Numbered from the stretch's first letter, positions 42,409 through 50,691 are shown. The stretch: 64,000 bases of DNA from Rubrivivax sp. (GCA_027484825.1 JAIXSE010000033.1:1-64000); one strand, 5' to 3'. The notes: generated from the letters alone by a model not told the origin. A program made the numbers and translations.

Positions 42409-44502
42409 ATGCCTCGTTCTCCTCGTCTTTCTCTGCGTCGGCGGCAGTCGATCACGGCAGCGCTGTGTGGGCTTTCCTTGAGCTGGGCAGGTGCAGCGCC
42501 CCAGTCGCCAGTCGGTGGTCCGGCCAACGTGTCGGCGAACGCGTCGACGAACGCGTCGGCCACTCCATCTCCGGCGACGACATCCGTCCCCGGATTGACT
42601 CCCCCCTCCGGCACGCCGTCAGTGACCACCGGGGGGCAGGCGCCGAATCCCTCGTCGGCATCGGCTGCATCAGCTGCCACTGCCGCCGGCAAGAAGCCCG
42701 TCGCCAAGACCGTCAAGTCCGTACGTGCCCCGTCCCGGCAATGGCGCAGCTCGCGCTTTGTCTACAAAGCCGAAGGCAAGCGGGTGAACGAGGTGCTGCT
42801 GGACTTTGCGGCCAGCCAGGGCCTGCCCGCGGTCGTGGCCGAAGGCATTGACGGCACGGTGCAAGCCAGCTTCGACACCACGCCCGACCAGTTCCTGGAA
42901 TCGATGAACCGGGCCTATGGCGTCATCTGGTATCACGACGGAACGGCGCTGTATTTCTATCCCGCGGGGGCCGTGCAGAGCCGCCTGTTCCGTCTCAAGG
43001 GCTTTCGGCGCGAGCAGGTGACTGATCTGCTGGACTCGCTGCAATTGGGCGACGCCCGCTTTCCGCTGCGCTTCAATGCGGCGGAGAGCACGCTGCTGGT
43101 CTACGGCCCGCCGCGCCATGTGGAGCTGATCGCCGCGGCCATTGAATCGCTGGATGTCGGCGCGATGGAGCGCAACCGCAAGGCCATCCGTGTGGTGCCC
43201 TTGCGCTTTGCGTCCGCCGGCGACCGCGTCTTTGGCCAGACCCGCATCCGCGGGGTGGCCTCCATCCTGACCTCGCTCTACAGCCCGGGCAATGCCGTCA
43301 ACGGTCCGGAGTCCGAGGCGACCAGCCTGGTGGAGGTGCAGCCGGACAAGCTGCGTGCCCTGCAAGGCGTGATGGGCCGGGACAACCGGCTGGCCGATGT
43401 GATGGCGCGCAAGCCCGGTCAGGTGACCGCCGGCCAGTCCTCGACGCCGGGGGCGGGCAGCAAGGCACCGGGCAGTCATCGTGGTCTGGAAAGCCCGGTG
43501 GAGGACGACACCCCGCCGGTCTTCCAGGCCGACGAGGGCACCAATGCCGTGATCATCCACGGTCGCCCCCAGCGCATGGACGAATACGTGGAGCTGATCC
43601 GCCGGCTGGATGTGCAACCGGTGCTGGTGGAGCTGGAGGCGACCATCATCGACGTCAGCAGCGACAGCATCGATTCGCTGGGCATCGACTGGAGCGTGCG
43701 CGGCAGCAAGGGCAGCTTTGGCGTCGCCCAGCCCAATGGCGGCAGCAGCGGCACCTTCACCCTCAGCACCCTGTGGTCCAACGCGGGCCGCGAACTGATG
43801 GCCCGCATCGATGCGCTGAGTGCGCGCGGCAAGGCCCGGGTCATTGCCAAACCCAAGGTGCTCGGCGTGGCCAACCGTCCGGCGGTGATGCGAGAAAAAC
43901 GCGTGGTGACGGTGAGGGTCGCGGGCAACCTCGAGGCCAATCTCTACCAGGTGGAGGCTGGCACGCTGCTGCAGGTCACGCCGCAGATCACGTCGGTGCC
44001 GGACAACGGCGGTGTGTCGCGCCGCATCAAGCTGTCGCTCTACATCGAGGACGGCAGCTTCGAGACCGACCGGGTGGACAACGTCCCCATCGTCAAGCGC
44101 ACCGAGATCATGACCGAGGCGCATGTGGGGGAGGGCGAGAGCCTGCTGATCGGCGGCATCACCACCACCAGCCAGTCCTCGCAGCGGGACGAGGTGCCGG
44201 TGCTGGGCCGGGTGCCGGTGCTGGGCGGATTGTTCCGTCACACCAATGAGCAGGCGGGGCAGACCGAGCGGCTGTTCCTCATCTCGCCGCGGGTGATCCG
44301 CGAGCCGTCGATGGCTGCGGATGTCACCGTGGGGCGGGTGGGGAGCGCGGGTGCGTCAGGTGCATCCGGCTCATCCGCCTCATCCGCCTCATCCGCCGCT
44401 GCCACAGGCGCTATCTCACCCGCACCCGCACCCGCACCCTCCGTACAGGCGCGGCCCGCCGCCGCCACGCCGGACTCCTTCCTGCAAGGCAGCGGCGGCT
44501 GA
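42409..44502 (+). CDS. hrcC: T3SS outer-membrane secretin (SctC)
   Basis: 697 residues. A signal peptide (ITAALCGLSLSWAGA) is followed by a Ser/Thr/Ala/Pro-rich linker, then N0/N1-type domains (SRFVYKAEGKRVNEVLLDFA ... FRLKGFRREQVTDLLDSLQL), and the secretin core from about residue 400 (VLVELEATIIDVSSDSIDSL ... NLYQVEAGTLLQVTPQITSV ... VGEGESLLIGGITTTSQSSQ ... VPVLGRVPVLGGLFRH). It forms the outer-membrane ring through which the pilus passes. The C-terminal Ser/Ala/Pro-rich tail is non-conserved. The ATG at 42409 lacks a good ribosome site, so translation may depend on coupling with the small upstream gene. Confidence 0.92.
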   Translation: MPRSPRLSLRRRQSITAALCGLSLSWAGAAPQSPVGGPANVSANASTNASATPSPATTSVPGLTPPSGTPSVTTGGQAPNPSSASAASAATAAGKKPVAKTVKSVRAPSRQWRSSRFVYKAEGKRVNEVLLDFAASQGLPAVVAEGIDGTVQASFDTTPDQFLESMNRAYGVIWYHDGTALYFYPAGAVQSRLFRLKGFRREQVTDLLDSLQLGDARFPLRFNAAESTLLVYGPPRHVELIAAAIESLDVGAMERNRKAIRVVPLRFASAGDRVFGQTRIRGVASILTSLYSPGNAVNGPESEATSLVEVQPDKLRALQGVMGRDNRLADVMARKPGQVTAGQSSTPGAGSKAPGSHRGLESPVEDDTPPVFQADEGTNAVIIHGRPQRMDEYVELIRRLDVQPVLVELEATIIDVSSDSIDSLGIDWSVRGSKGSFGVAQPNGGSSGTFTLSTLWSNAGRELMARIDALSARGKARVIAKPKVLGVANRPAVMREKRVVTVRVAGNLEANLYQVEAGTLLQVTPQITSVPDNGGVSRRIKLSLYIEDGSFETDRVDNVPIVKRTEIMTEAHVGEGESLLIGGITTTSQSSQRDEVPVLGRVPVLGGLFRHTNEQAGQTERLFLISPRVIREPSMAADVTVGRVGSAGASGASGSSASSASSAAATGAISPAPAPAPSVQARPAAATPDSFLQGSGG

Positions 44503-44537
44503 GACAGCCCATTCCGCACGAACCTGATTCGCAAACC

Positions 44538-45593
44538 ATGAAGCAGCTTCGCATCCTCACAGGCCAGCATGCCGGCGTGCAGCTACGGTTGACCCGTCGC
44601 TCCTATCGCATCGCCAGCGATGACGAGGCCGACCTGCAGATCACCGACTGGACGCAGCCCCCGCTGCTCCTGATGTTCGAGGAAGAGGGTTCCGACGTGT
44701 CTCCCGCGCTTCATCTGATCGACGACCAAGGACAGCCTGCCGACCTGCTGGGTCGTCTGCAGGACTTCCTGCCGCGCCGGTTGGGGGACGTGGTGGTGTG
44801 CGCCGGTCCCGACGGCGCCGCCTGGCCCAGCGACCTGACGCTGATGGATGCGTTGATGCGCCCCGCGGCCCGTGAAGCCGCACTGGACGGCGCCACCGCC
44901 GCCTCGGCTGCCACCGGCCCTGTCGCTGCCACCGGCCGCACGGCCGCCCACCGCCCGCGCTGGATGATCAGCGCCGTGGTGGCCGCTGCGGCGCTGCTGG
45001 CGGCGATGAGCGCGGTGCTGAGCACCCAGACGGCTGCGTCACCCACGCCGCGTCCTGATCCGATGGAGCAAGTAGCCGGCGCCTTGCGTCAGGCCGGCGT
45101 GCAGGGGCTGGTGGTCCGCCGTGTGGATCAGCGCCTGGTCGTGGAAGGGCTACTGGCCGGCAGTGCGGAAATGGCCCGCACCCGGGCCGCGCTCCAGCCT
45201 TTCGGCGAGCAGCAACTGCTGCATCGTTATGCCTCCGCCGCCGACATCGTCCGCCAGATCGGTGATGCGCTGAATCGTCCCGGCCTGCAGGTCACGTACC
45301 GCGGCGAGGGCGTGTTCGCCGTGGTCGGTGAAAGCACCGACCCCACCGGCCTGCGCGATGAAGTGCGCCGCATCAGCGCCGACATCGGTCCGCTGGTGCG
45401 CCGCATCGACGTGACCGTCGAGCAGACGCTGCCCACCGCCCGTGTGCGCATGGGCGCCATGCTGGGCGGTGACGGTCTGCGCTATGTGCAGACGGCCGAC
45501 GGTACCAAGCATTTGTCGCTGTGGACCCCACCGGAGGACGGCGCTGCCGCGCCGGGGGATCCGTCTTCTTCATCCCCCATCGGAGAACCGTGA
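44538..45593 (+). CDS. T3SS inner-membrane ring protein (SctD)
   Basis: 351 residues in the YscD/HrpQ layout: an N-terminal cytoplasmic FHA-like domain (residues about 1-100), one membrane helix around 145-165 (MISAVVAAAALLAAMSAVLS), and a periplasmic part with BON-like repeats (QAGVQGLVVRRVDQRLVVEG ... RQIGDALNRPGLQVTYRGEG). It makes the outer of the two inner-membrane rings and contacts HrcC and HrcJ. Its stop overlaps the next start (TGATG). Confidence 0.85.
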   Translation: MKQLRILTGQHAGVQLRLTRRSYRIASDDEADLQITDWTQPPLLLMFEEEGSDVSPALHLIDDQGQPADLLGRLQDFLPRRLGDVVVCAGPDGAAWPSDLTLMDALMRPAAREAALDGATAASAATGPVAATGRTAAHRPRWMISAVVAAAALLAAMSAVLSTQTAASPTPRPDPMEQVAGALRQAGVQGLVVRRVDQRLVVEGLLAGSAEMARTRAALQPFGEQQLLHRYASAADIVRQIGDALNRPGLQVTYRGEGVFAVVGESTDPTGLRDEVRRISADIGPLVRRIDVTVEQTLPTARVRMGAMLGGDGLRYVQTADGTKHLSLWTPPEDGAAAPGDPSSSSPIGEP

Positions 45594-45856
45594 TGGACCA
45601 AGCCCTGGAGCAGACCGTGTTCGCGGACCTCGCGCACATCGAAAAAACCCTGACCGATGACCTCAGCGGTGAGCGCACCCGCGCCATGCTGAGCTACTTC
45701 GACCAGGTCACCCGCAGCACCGAAGCCCATTTGCAGACCGCGCTGCCGGATGCCGAGCGCCAGCTGACCTCGCAGCTGATCGAAGGCTTCCGTGCGTCTC
45801 AGCGCATCGTGCGGCATGTGTGGGAGACCATCCACACCGCGTCGCTGCCCGCCTGA
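45593..45856 (+). CDS. small T3SS cluster protein
   Basis: 87 residues, helical, acidic, no signal peptide. The ATG overlaps the SctD stop by one base and has GGAGA upstream. Position after sctD and before a TPR-like chaperone gene is where YscE/SctE-type needle co-chaperones lie in other systems; sequence alone does not confirm this. The helical content and size fit such a role. Confidence 0.55.
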   Translation: MDQALEQTVFADLAHIEKTLTDDLSGERTRAMLSYFDQVTRSTEAHLQTALPDAERQLTSQLIEGFRASQRIVRHVWETIHTASLPA

Positions 45857-45885
45857 GTCCCTCCACCGCGATAGGAGCCGCCCTG

Positions 45886-46317
45886 ATGAGCACAGATGCG
45901 ATGCCGACCGGGATCTCGCCCGCCGGGCCGGGATATCCGCTGATCTACCGCAACCTGATGGCGGTGGGCCTGCTGGGCGCCGTCTACCGCGCCCGCGAGG
46001 ACGCCGACACGGTGAGTGCCGCGGTGGAGCTCACGCTGGACGACCCGACGCCCTACCGCGTGTGCCGCGCGATTGCCCAGGGCATCGGCGGAGATGCGGA
46101 CTATGCGGCCGCCACGCTCGGCGAGCACGTCAATGAGCATCCGGAGGACGAAGGCGCCAAGGTGGCCCTGGCCACCGCCTTCCTTCTGGCCCGCGACGAG
46201 CGCTGGCGCGCCATCCTCGACGAAGTGCTGGCCACCAGCACCGACCAGAACGTCCGCCAGGCCGCCAATGGTGTGCTGGCGCATGCGGCGGCGCGGCAGC
46301 CGGCGCATCCGAACTGA
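45886..46317 (+). CDS. TPR-like T3SS protein, HrpB1/SctG-related
   Basis: 143 residues, all-helical with two or three TPR-like hairpins. The C-terminal stretch ARDERWRAILDEVLATSTDQ parallels GDSAWRATAEEVLQTSTHAE of the hrpB1 gene at 48366, so the two look like distant paralogues. SctG/PscG-type TPR proteins hold the needle or pilus subunit unfolded in the cytosol; the pilin-like pair follows directly. ATG 45886 has TAGGAG eight bases upstream. Confidence 0.6.
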   Translation: MSTDAMPTGISPAGPGYPLIYRNLMAVGLLGAVYRAREDADTVSAAVELTLDDPTPYRVCRAIAQGIGGDADYAAATLGEHVNEHPEDEGAKVALATAFLLARDERWRAILDEVLATSTDQNVRQAANGVLAHAAARQPAHPN

Positions 46318-46369
46318 TGTGTCCCGAACGGATGCGTCCCGAACGAATTCGTCTTTAGCGAGTGTCGAT

Positions 46370-46388
46370 GGGATGAATGGTTCATCCC
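46370..46388 (+). terminator. hairpin between the chaperone and pilin-like genes
   Basis: GGGATGAA-TGG-TTCATCCC is a perfect eight-base stem in the 138-base gap before the first pilin-like gene. No T-run follows; it may process or protect the downstream message rather than end transcription. Confidence 0.4.
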
Positions 46389-46455
46389 GTCATCTTCAGC
46401 GCCAACCGGCGCTATTCAACCCCGGAAGGTCACTTCCGACATCAAGGAGAGAGTC

Positions 46456-46665
46456 ATGAGCAGTTCTGCAGCAGGTATCTCGGGTGGTGCATCCGCTGGC
46501 GCTTCCGCCACCATGGACCAGATGATGGGTCAGATGGAAGCCCAGAACATCCAGCAAATGAAGAACAACCTGCAGATGGGCCGCATGAGCCAGGAAGCAG
46601 CGATGTCCGAAGCGCTGGGCAAGAAGTTCAAGGCCGCCGGCGACAGCGTCAAGGGCCTGGTCTGA
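46456..46665 (+). CDS. pilin/needle-like small T3SS protein, copy 1
   Basis: 69 residues: a Ser/Ala/Gly-rich N-terminus (MSSSAAGISGGASAGASATM) and a C-terminal amphipathic helix ending SEALGKKFKAAGDSVKGLV. Size, lack of signal peptide, helical C-terminus and place between secretin/ring genes and harpin fit a Hrp pilus subunit (HrpY/HrpE/SctF type). AAGGAG lies at ideal distance before ATG 46456, and a strong hairpin follows the gene. A second copy lies directly downstream. The pilin role is inferred. Confidence 0.6.
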   Translation: MSSSAAGISGGASAGASATMDQMMGQMEAQNIQQMKNNLQMGRMSQEAAMSEALGKKFKAAGDSVKGLV

Positions 46666-46677
46666 TGACACGGTAAT

Positions 46678-46704
46678 CCCATCGGCCCCCTGTGGGCCGA
46701 TGGG
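46678..46704 (+). terminator. strong hairpin between the two pilin-like genes
   Basis: A perfect 11-base stem (CCCATCGGCCC / GGGCCGATGGG) with a five-base loop lies right after copy 1. No T-run. It can reduce read-through or protect the 3' end of a short, abundant copy-1 mRNA. Confidence 0.65.
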
Positions 46705-46745
46705 TCCGGTCCACGCCGTTCCATGTGCCCCGCAAGGAGATCCCC

Positions 46746-46961
46746 ATGTCCTCAATGAACGCGGGCGCCGCGCTCGGTGCTTCCGCTTCGGCTGGCGCGT
46801 CCGCCACGTCGCAGGCTTTGATGGGCCAGTTGGCCGTGCAGAGCAAGCAGGCGATGGCGAACAACCTGGCCATGGGGCGGATGAGCCAGGAAGCGGCCCT
46901 GTCCGAAGCCCTCGGCAAGAAGTTCAAGGCGGCCGGAGACAGTGTCAAGGGCCTGGTCTGA
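46746..46961 (+). CDS. pilin/needle-like small T3SS protein, copy 2
   Basis: 71 residues, paralogue of the preceding gene. The last 28 residues differ by one Met/Leu exchange, while the N-terminal 40 residues differ much more. Many of the DNA differences in the shared part are synonymous, so the protein sequence has been held by selection. ATG 46746 has AAGGAG eight bases upstream. Two subunits may co-assemble, or one may be a tip or rod component; unknown. Confidence 0.6.
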   Translation: MSSMNAGAALGASASAGASATSQALMGQLAVQSKQAMANNLAMGRMSQEAALSEALGKKFKAAGDSVKGLV

Positions 46962-47016
46962 CACGCGCTGGGTGCACGGCAGGTCACCGGTTTCACATTC
47001 AGTCGGAGCGAACACC

Positions 47017-48270
47017 ATGAGCATGACGATTCAATCGCCGCTGAACATGGCCTTGCAGGGCATCCAGAGCCCCCTGGCCGGCCTTCAGCAGGCCTTGCAG
47101 GGGCTGCAGCAAGGGCTCCAGGGCCTGCAGCAGCTGCTGCAACCCCTGGACAACCTTCTCAAGAATCCTTTGGCCAGCGCCCTCAGCGGCGCCGGTCAGG
47201 GCGTGGCCCAGGCCCTGGGTGGTCTGGGCAATGCCGCCGGCTCGCCACTGGGCGGGCTGGGCCAGGCACTGGGCGGTCTCAGCCAGGGGCTGGGCGGCCT
47301 GGGTCAGGCGCTGGAAGGGCTGACGCACAGCCTGACCCAGGGCCTCAATCCCTTTGGGCAAGGTGCCCTCGGCGCCCTGGGCGGCGCTGGCGGTGCGCTG
47401 GGCCAGAACCTGCTGGGCGGCGCGCTCGGGCCGCAGGGCCTGGGGGGCGCCCTCGGTGGAGCGCTCGGTGGGGCCCTCGGCGGCCTCGCGCAGGGCCTGA
47501 ACGGCGTCAACCAGGCCATCGGCGGCCTGGGGCAGGCCGCGATGGGCGGCGCCAGCGGTGCGCTGATGGACTCGCTGGGCAAGGCCATCGAAGGCCTGGG
47601 TAGCGCCCTGGGCGCCGCCGGTGCACTGGCCGGCACGCTCAACTACATGGGCACCAACGGCCAGGGCCCCATGACCCCGGACCGCGCCATCCAGTCGCTG
47701 GCCAAGGGCATGCAGGACTCGGGCATGAAGATGCTCAGCGGCAAGGACCTGGACGACGCCGCCAACGGCATCCGTCCCAAGGGCATGAAGCCGGAAGACT
47801 TCACGCCGGAGTTCCAGGCCGCCTGCAAGTTCCTCAAGAGCGACCAGGGCAAGGACACGCTGCGCAAGCTGGACACCGCGGATGCCGACAACGCCGGCAA
47901 GGGCCTCTTCAAGGGCAACCCGGACGGCAACATCGGCCTGGGCGACGTGACCGCTGCACTGCAGAAGACCGGTCTGAACGCCGGTCAGCGCGATGCGGTG
48001 TCCACCCTGCGCGAGAACTTCAACGCGCTGTCCAAGGACGGCAAGACCTTCGACCTGGACACGGTCCGCAATGTGGCCAACGGCATGAACATGCCGGACG
48101 GCAACCGCCCCAGCGGCGAGCTGATCCAGGCCTGCCAGAAGTTCCTGCAGGACACCGCGCTGCACCTGTCCACGGACAACGCCCAGAAGGTCAGCGAAGG
48201 CAAGTTCGACCAGCAGGGTGACCAGAAGTACAGCATGAAGGACCTGGACAAGACGCTGGCACGGGCCTGA
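47017..48270 (+). CDS. harpin-like secreted T3SS protein
   Basis: 417 residues, Gly/Leu/Gln-rich, no Cys in the first half, no signal peptide: the hallmarks of harpins (HrpZ, PopA, HrpN). Residues 1-210 are repeats of Gly-Leu-Gly-Gln and LQQ/LQG units (GLQQLLQPLDNLLK, GGALGGALGGALGGLAQGL). The C-terminal half is different, acidic and helical, with Asp/Asn/Gly-rich stretches (DTADADNAGKGLFKGNPDGN) that resemble EF-hand-type loops and the NolX/HrpF-type repeats. Probably secreted to act at the target membrane as helper or pore former. The ATG at 47017 has GGAG; a strong hairpin follows the gene. Confidence 0.75.
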   Translation: MSMTIQSPLNMALQGIQSPLAGLQQALQGLQQGLQGLQQLLQPLDNLLKNPLASALSGAGQGVAQALGGLGNAAGSPLGGLGQALGGLSQGLGGLGQALEGLTHSLTQGLNPFGQGALGALGGAGGALGQNLLGGALGPQGLGGALGGALGGALGGLAQGLNGVNQAIGGLGQAAMGGASGALMDSLGKAIEGLGSALGAAGALAGTLNYMGTNGQGPMTPDRAIQSLAKGMQDSGMKMLSGKDLDDAANGIRPKGMKPEDFTPEFQAACKFLKSDQGKDTLRKLDTADADNAGKGLFKGNPDGNIGLGDVTAALQKTGLNAGQRDAVSTLRENFNALSKDGKTFDLDTVRNVANGMNMPDGNRPSGELIQACQKFLQDTALHLSTDNAQKVSEGKFDQQGDQKYSMKDLDKTLARA

Positions 48271-48298
48271 TTCCGGCCCCCCGACGGTTGTCCTCCAA

Positions 48299-48324
48299 GG
48301 CCCCCGGCAGCTTCGCCGGGGGCC
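48299..48324 (+). terminator. strong hairpin after the harpin gene
   Basis: GGCCCCCGGC-AGCTTC-GCCGGGGGCC, a perfect ten-base stem. No T-run. Like the hairpin after the first pilin-like gene it probably separates a highly expressed secreted-protein message from the downstream machinery genes. Confidence 0.65.
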
Positions 48325-48365
48325 GGTTCCCACCCCTCGAGTCCCCCACGAGCTCTGGAGCTTTC

Positions 48366-48854
48366 ATGATCGATTCCTCGTTGCAACGCAAAGACTTTGT
48401 CTCCGGCCTGGTTGGCCTGGTCAGCCTGGCGGTGGACCGCGAACGGCTGGACGACGCCGAAGCGCTGCTGGGCGCCGTGCGCCAGCTGCGTCCCAAGGTG
48501 GCCCAGCTGGACTTCTTCGAAGCCTGGATCGCCATGAAGCGCGGCCACTGGACCGACGCCATGCGCACCCTGCGCGGGCTCGATGCCACCGCGCCGGAAT
48601 GGGCCATGGCCAAGGCCTTCCTGGCCTACTGCCAGTTCGCCACCGGTGATTCGGCCTGGCGCGCCACGGCCGAAGAAGTGCTGCAGACCTCCACCCATGC
48701 CGAGGCGCTGGACATGGCGCGCACCCTGCTGAATCCGGATGAGGTCCAGCCGGACGACGAGTCGCAGACCTCGGCGGACAGCCGCATGGCCGTGTCGTCC
48801 GCTGCTGTGCCGCTGTCGATCGACCTGTCGCAGATGGCCTACATGCGGGCCTGA
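48366..48854 (+). CDS. hrpB1: HrpB1/HrpK-family TPR-like T3SS protein
   Basis: 162 residues matching the HrpB1/HrpK pattern: LVSLAVDRERLDDAEALLGA, then VRQLRPKVAQLDFFEAWIAM and KRGHWTDAMRTLRGLDATAP. HrpB1 is a conserved TPR-like protein of Hrp2 systems (periplasmic or chaperone-like in Xanthomonas). It opens the hrpB1-hrpB2-hrcJ-hrpB4-hrpB5-hrcN-hrpB7-hrcT block, whose order is the same as in Xanthomonas. ATG 48366 has GGAGC upstream. The C-terminal 35 residues are variable. Confidence 0.85.
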   Translation: MIDSSLQRKDFVSGLVGLVSLAVDRERLDDAEALLGAVRQLRPKVAQLDFFEAWIAMKRGHWTDAMRTLRGLDATAPEWAMAKAFLAYCQFATGDSAWRATAEEVLQTSTHAEALDMARTLLNPDEVQPDDESQTSADSRMAVSSAAVPLSIDLSQMAYMRA

Positions 48855-48863
48855 GGAGCAGCC

Positions 48864-49262
48864 ATGACCGATCCCATCCAGGCGATCGCCGCGCAGGACA
48901 TCCTGCGCCAGGCCGGTGGCACCACGCCCGATCTTCAGGCCCAGGCCCAGCGCTTCGAGCAACTGATGGCCCAGCAGCCGCAGGCCCAGGCAGACACCGC
49001 GGCCCAGCGTCCGTCCGCCGTGTCCACCGTCGACTCCACCATGGGCCGCACCCTGCACACGCTGGATGATGCGTCCCGTCAGGTGACGGCCAACATGCAG
49101 CGGTTTGTCGCCGAGGCGCCCACCATGGACCTGCAGACGCTGACGACCCGGTCGATGGAGCTCAACCTCCAGGTCGCCACGCAAGGCCTGCAGTTCACCG
49201 CCTGCACCTCGGTGGCGCAGAGCAGCAAGAACGGCCTGCAGACCCTGATGAAGAACCAGTGA
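48864..49262 (+). CDS. hrpB2: T3SS inner rod protein (SctI, HrpB2 family)
   Basis: 132 residues, about the HrpB2 length. The C-terminal third, LTTRSMELNLQVATQGLQFT, then ACTSVAQSSKNGLQTLMKNQ, is the conserved VATxGLQF-type helix of the SctI/HrpB2 family, needed for rod assembly and substrate switching. Ten bases separate it from hrpB1, with a good ribosome site (GAGGAGC). Secreted early by the system. Confidence 0.88.
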   Translation: MTDPIQAIAAQDILRQAGGTTPDLQAQAQRFEQLMAQQPQAQADTAAQRPSAVSTVDSTMGRTLHTLDDASRQVTANMQRFVAEAPTMDLQTLTTRSMELNLQVATQGLQFTACTSVAQSSKNGLQTLMKNQ

Positions 49263-49270
49263 GGAATGCC

Positions 49271-50047
49271 ATGCGCGCTGTGTCCTGGATGATGGTGCTG
49301 CTGCTGATGGCCCTGCTGTCGGCCTGCAAGACCGACCTCTACACCAAGCGCACCGAGGCGGAAGCCAATGACATGGTCGCGGCGTTGCTCCAGCGCGGGG
49401 TGGAGGCCGACAAGAAGACGGCCGACGGCGGCAAGACCTGGAATGTGGCGGTGGATGAGAAGGATGTGGTCAGCGCGCTGGACATCCTGCGGGCCAATGG
49501 CCTGCCCAACGACAAGTACGTCTCGCTCGGCGATATGTTCAAGAAGGAAGGCCTGATCTCCACGCCGACCGAGGAGCGGGTGCGCTTCATCCACGGCGTG
49601 TCGCAGGAGCTGTCGAGCACGCTGTCCAAGATCGATGGCGTGATCGTGGCCAAGGTGCACATCGTGCTGCCCAACAACGATCCGATGTCCACGACGGTGA
49701 AGCCGTCCAGCGCGTCGGTCTTTGTCAAATACCGGCCGGAGATCGACGTGCCGCAGCTGGCGCCGTCCATCAAGAGCATGGTGGCCCGCAGCGTTGAAGG
49801 CCTGACCTATGACAACGTCACCGTGACCCTGGTGCCGGGCGCCATGCTGCCGGCGCAACCCCGGCATGCGGCGGCGGACAGTGGCTGGCTCTGGGCCGTC
49901 GGCGCCGTGGGGCTGCTGCTGGTGCTGGCCGCGGGCGGGATCGGCGTGGTGGTGTGGAAGCGGCCTGCGTGGCTGCCGCCGGCACTGGCCCGTCGCTTCG
50001 GCGGGGTGGCGGCGCCGGCACTGGTCCCGACTGCGGGCGGAGATTGA
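49271..50047 (+). CDS. hrcJ: T3SS inner-membrane ring lipoprotein (SctJ)
   Basis: 258 residues. The lipoprotein signal has a clear lipobox (MVLLLMALLSACKTDLY). The ring-building motif domains follow (EAEANDMVAALLQRGVEADK ... VVSALDILRANGLPNDKYVS ... ERVRFIHGVSQELSSTLSKI), then the C-terminal membrane helix (LWAVGAVGLLLVLAAGGIGV). ATG 49271 has GAGGA upstream; a GTG four codons earlier is less likely. YscJ/HrcJ makes the inner ring with SctD. Confidence 0.93.
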   Translation: MRAVSWMMVLLLMALLSACKTDLYTKRTEAEANDMVAALLQRGVEADKKTADGGKTWNVAVDEKDVVSALDILRANGLPNDKYVSLGDMFKKEGLISTPTEERVRFIHGVSQELSSTLSKIDGVIVAKVHIVLPNNDPMSTTVKPSSASVFVKYRPEIDVPQLAPSIKSMVARSVEGLTYDNVTVTLVPGAMLPAQPRHAAADSGWLWAVGAVGLLLVLAAGGIGVVVWKRPAWLPPALARRFGGVAAPALVPTAGGD

Positions 50048-50049
50048 GG

Positions 50050-50691
50050 ATGGCGGCAGTTCCCATCGGTCGCCTCGCCCATTGGGCGCAGGCTTTTGAG
50101 GACAAGCTCTGCCACCTCGCCGACGACCTGGACACCGACTGGCAAGCGCCCTTGCTCTCGCCCTGGGCCTTCATGCAGGCGATGCCGACGGACCGGGCAG
50201 CGACCCTCTGGCCGCGTCTGTGGCGCAGCCGCCTGGCCGAAGAAGGCCGCTGGCCCACGCTCGATCAGTTTGACGACCCCTGGCCGCGGCTGAGCCTGCT
50301 GGCTCGACCCGACCTGCTGCACCGTCTGTGCGTGCTGGCGCTGGCGCGGCGCCCCGGCGTGCTGCGCTGCTGCATCGACCGCAGCGTGCGGGTCCCCCTG
50401 CAGCGGGCGCTGGCGGACGCTTTCCCGCTCTTGAGCGCTTTCAGCCAGCAAGGGCGTCCTGTGGATGCGGTGCAGGCGGGCTGGTCGCCGGTGGAGTGGG
50501 CCTGTGTGGGGTTTGTGGATTGGGCGGACATGCTGGGCAGTGACGCACGGATGGTGAAGAGCCTGGTTCGCTGGTCGCTGCCCCGGCGGATGCTGGACCT
50601 GCGCTGCGAGGCGGGCCCGGTGCCGGCAGAGCGCTCCGCCGAAGCGGCGCGCCAGGCGCTGGTGCAGGCCGGTCTGGAGTGGCCATGTTGA
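50050..50691 (+). CDS. hrpB4: HrpB4-like T3SS protein (SctK position)
   Basis: 213 residues, Trp/Leu/Arg-rich, soluble (WPRLWRSRLAEEGRWPTLDQ ... LARPDLLHRLCVLALARRPG ... RMVKSLVRWSLPRRMLDLRC). It sits between hrcJ and hrpB5 as hrpB4 does in Xanthomonas and Ralstonia, and its size fits HrpB4/SctK, a sorting-platform protein that docks HrcQ. The match rests on position and general look. ATG 50050 follows the hrcJ stop by two bases. Confidence 0.75.
   Translation: MAAVPIGRLAHWAQAFEDKLCHLADDLDTDWQAPLLSPWAFMQAMPTDRAATLWPRLWRSRLAEEGRWPTLDQFDDPWPRLSLLARPDLLHRLCVLALARRPGVLRCCIDRSVRVPLQRALADAFPLLSAFSQQGRPVDAVQAGWSPVEWACVGFVDWADMLGSDARMVKSLVRWSLPRRMLDLRCEAGPVPAERSAEAARQALVQAGLEWPC

Noticed and set aside
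42670-44241. 523-codon minus-strand frame
   Set aside because: Antisense to the secretin gene hrcC; His/Gln/Arg-rich shadow without any motif.
47017-48270. Collagen-like or PE_PGRS-like structural protein
   Set aside because: Gly-rich repeats alone could suggest this, but the position inside the hrp operon, absence of a signal peptide and Gln/Leu content fit harpin better.
46999-48333. 444-codon minus-strand frame
   Set aside because: Antisense to the repetitive harpin gene; its apparent regularity is only the mirror of the Gly/Leu/Gln repeats.
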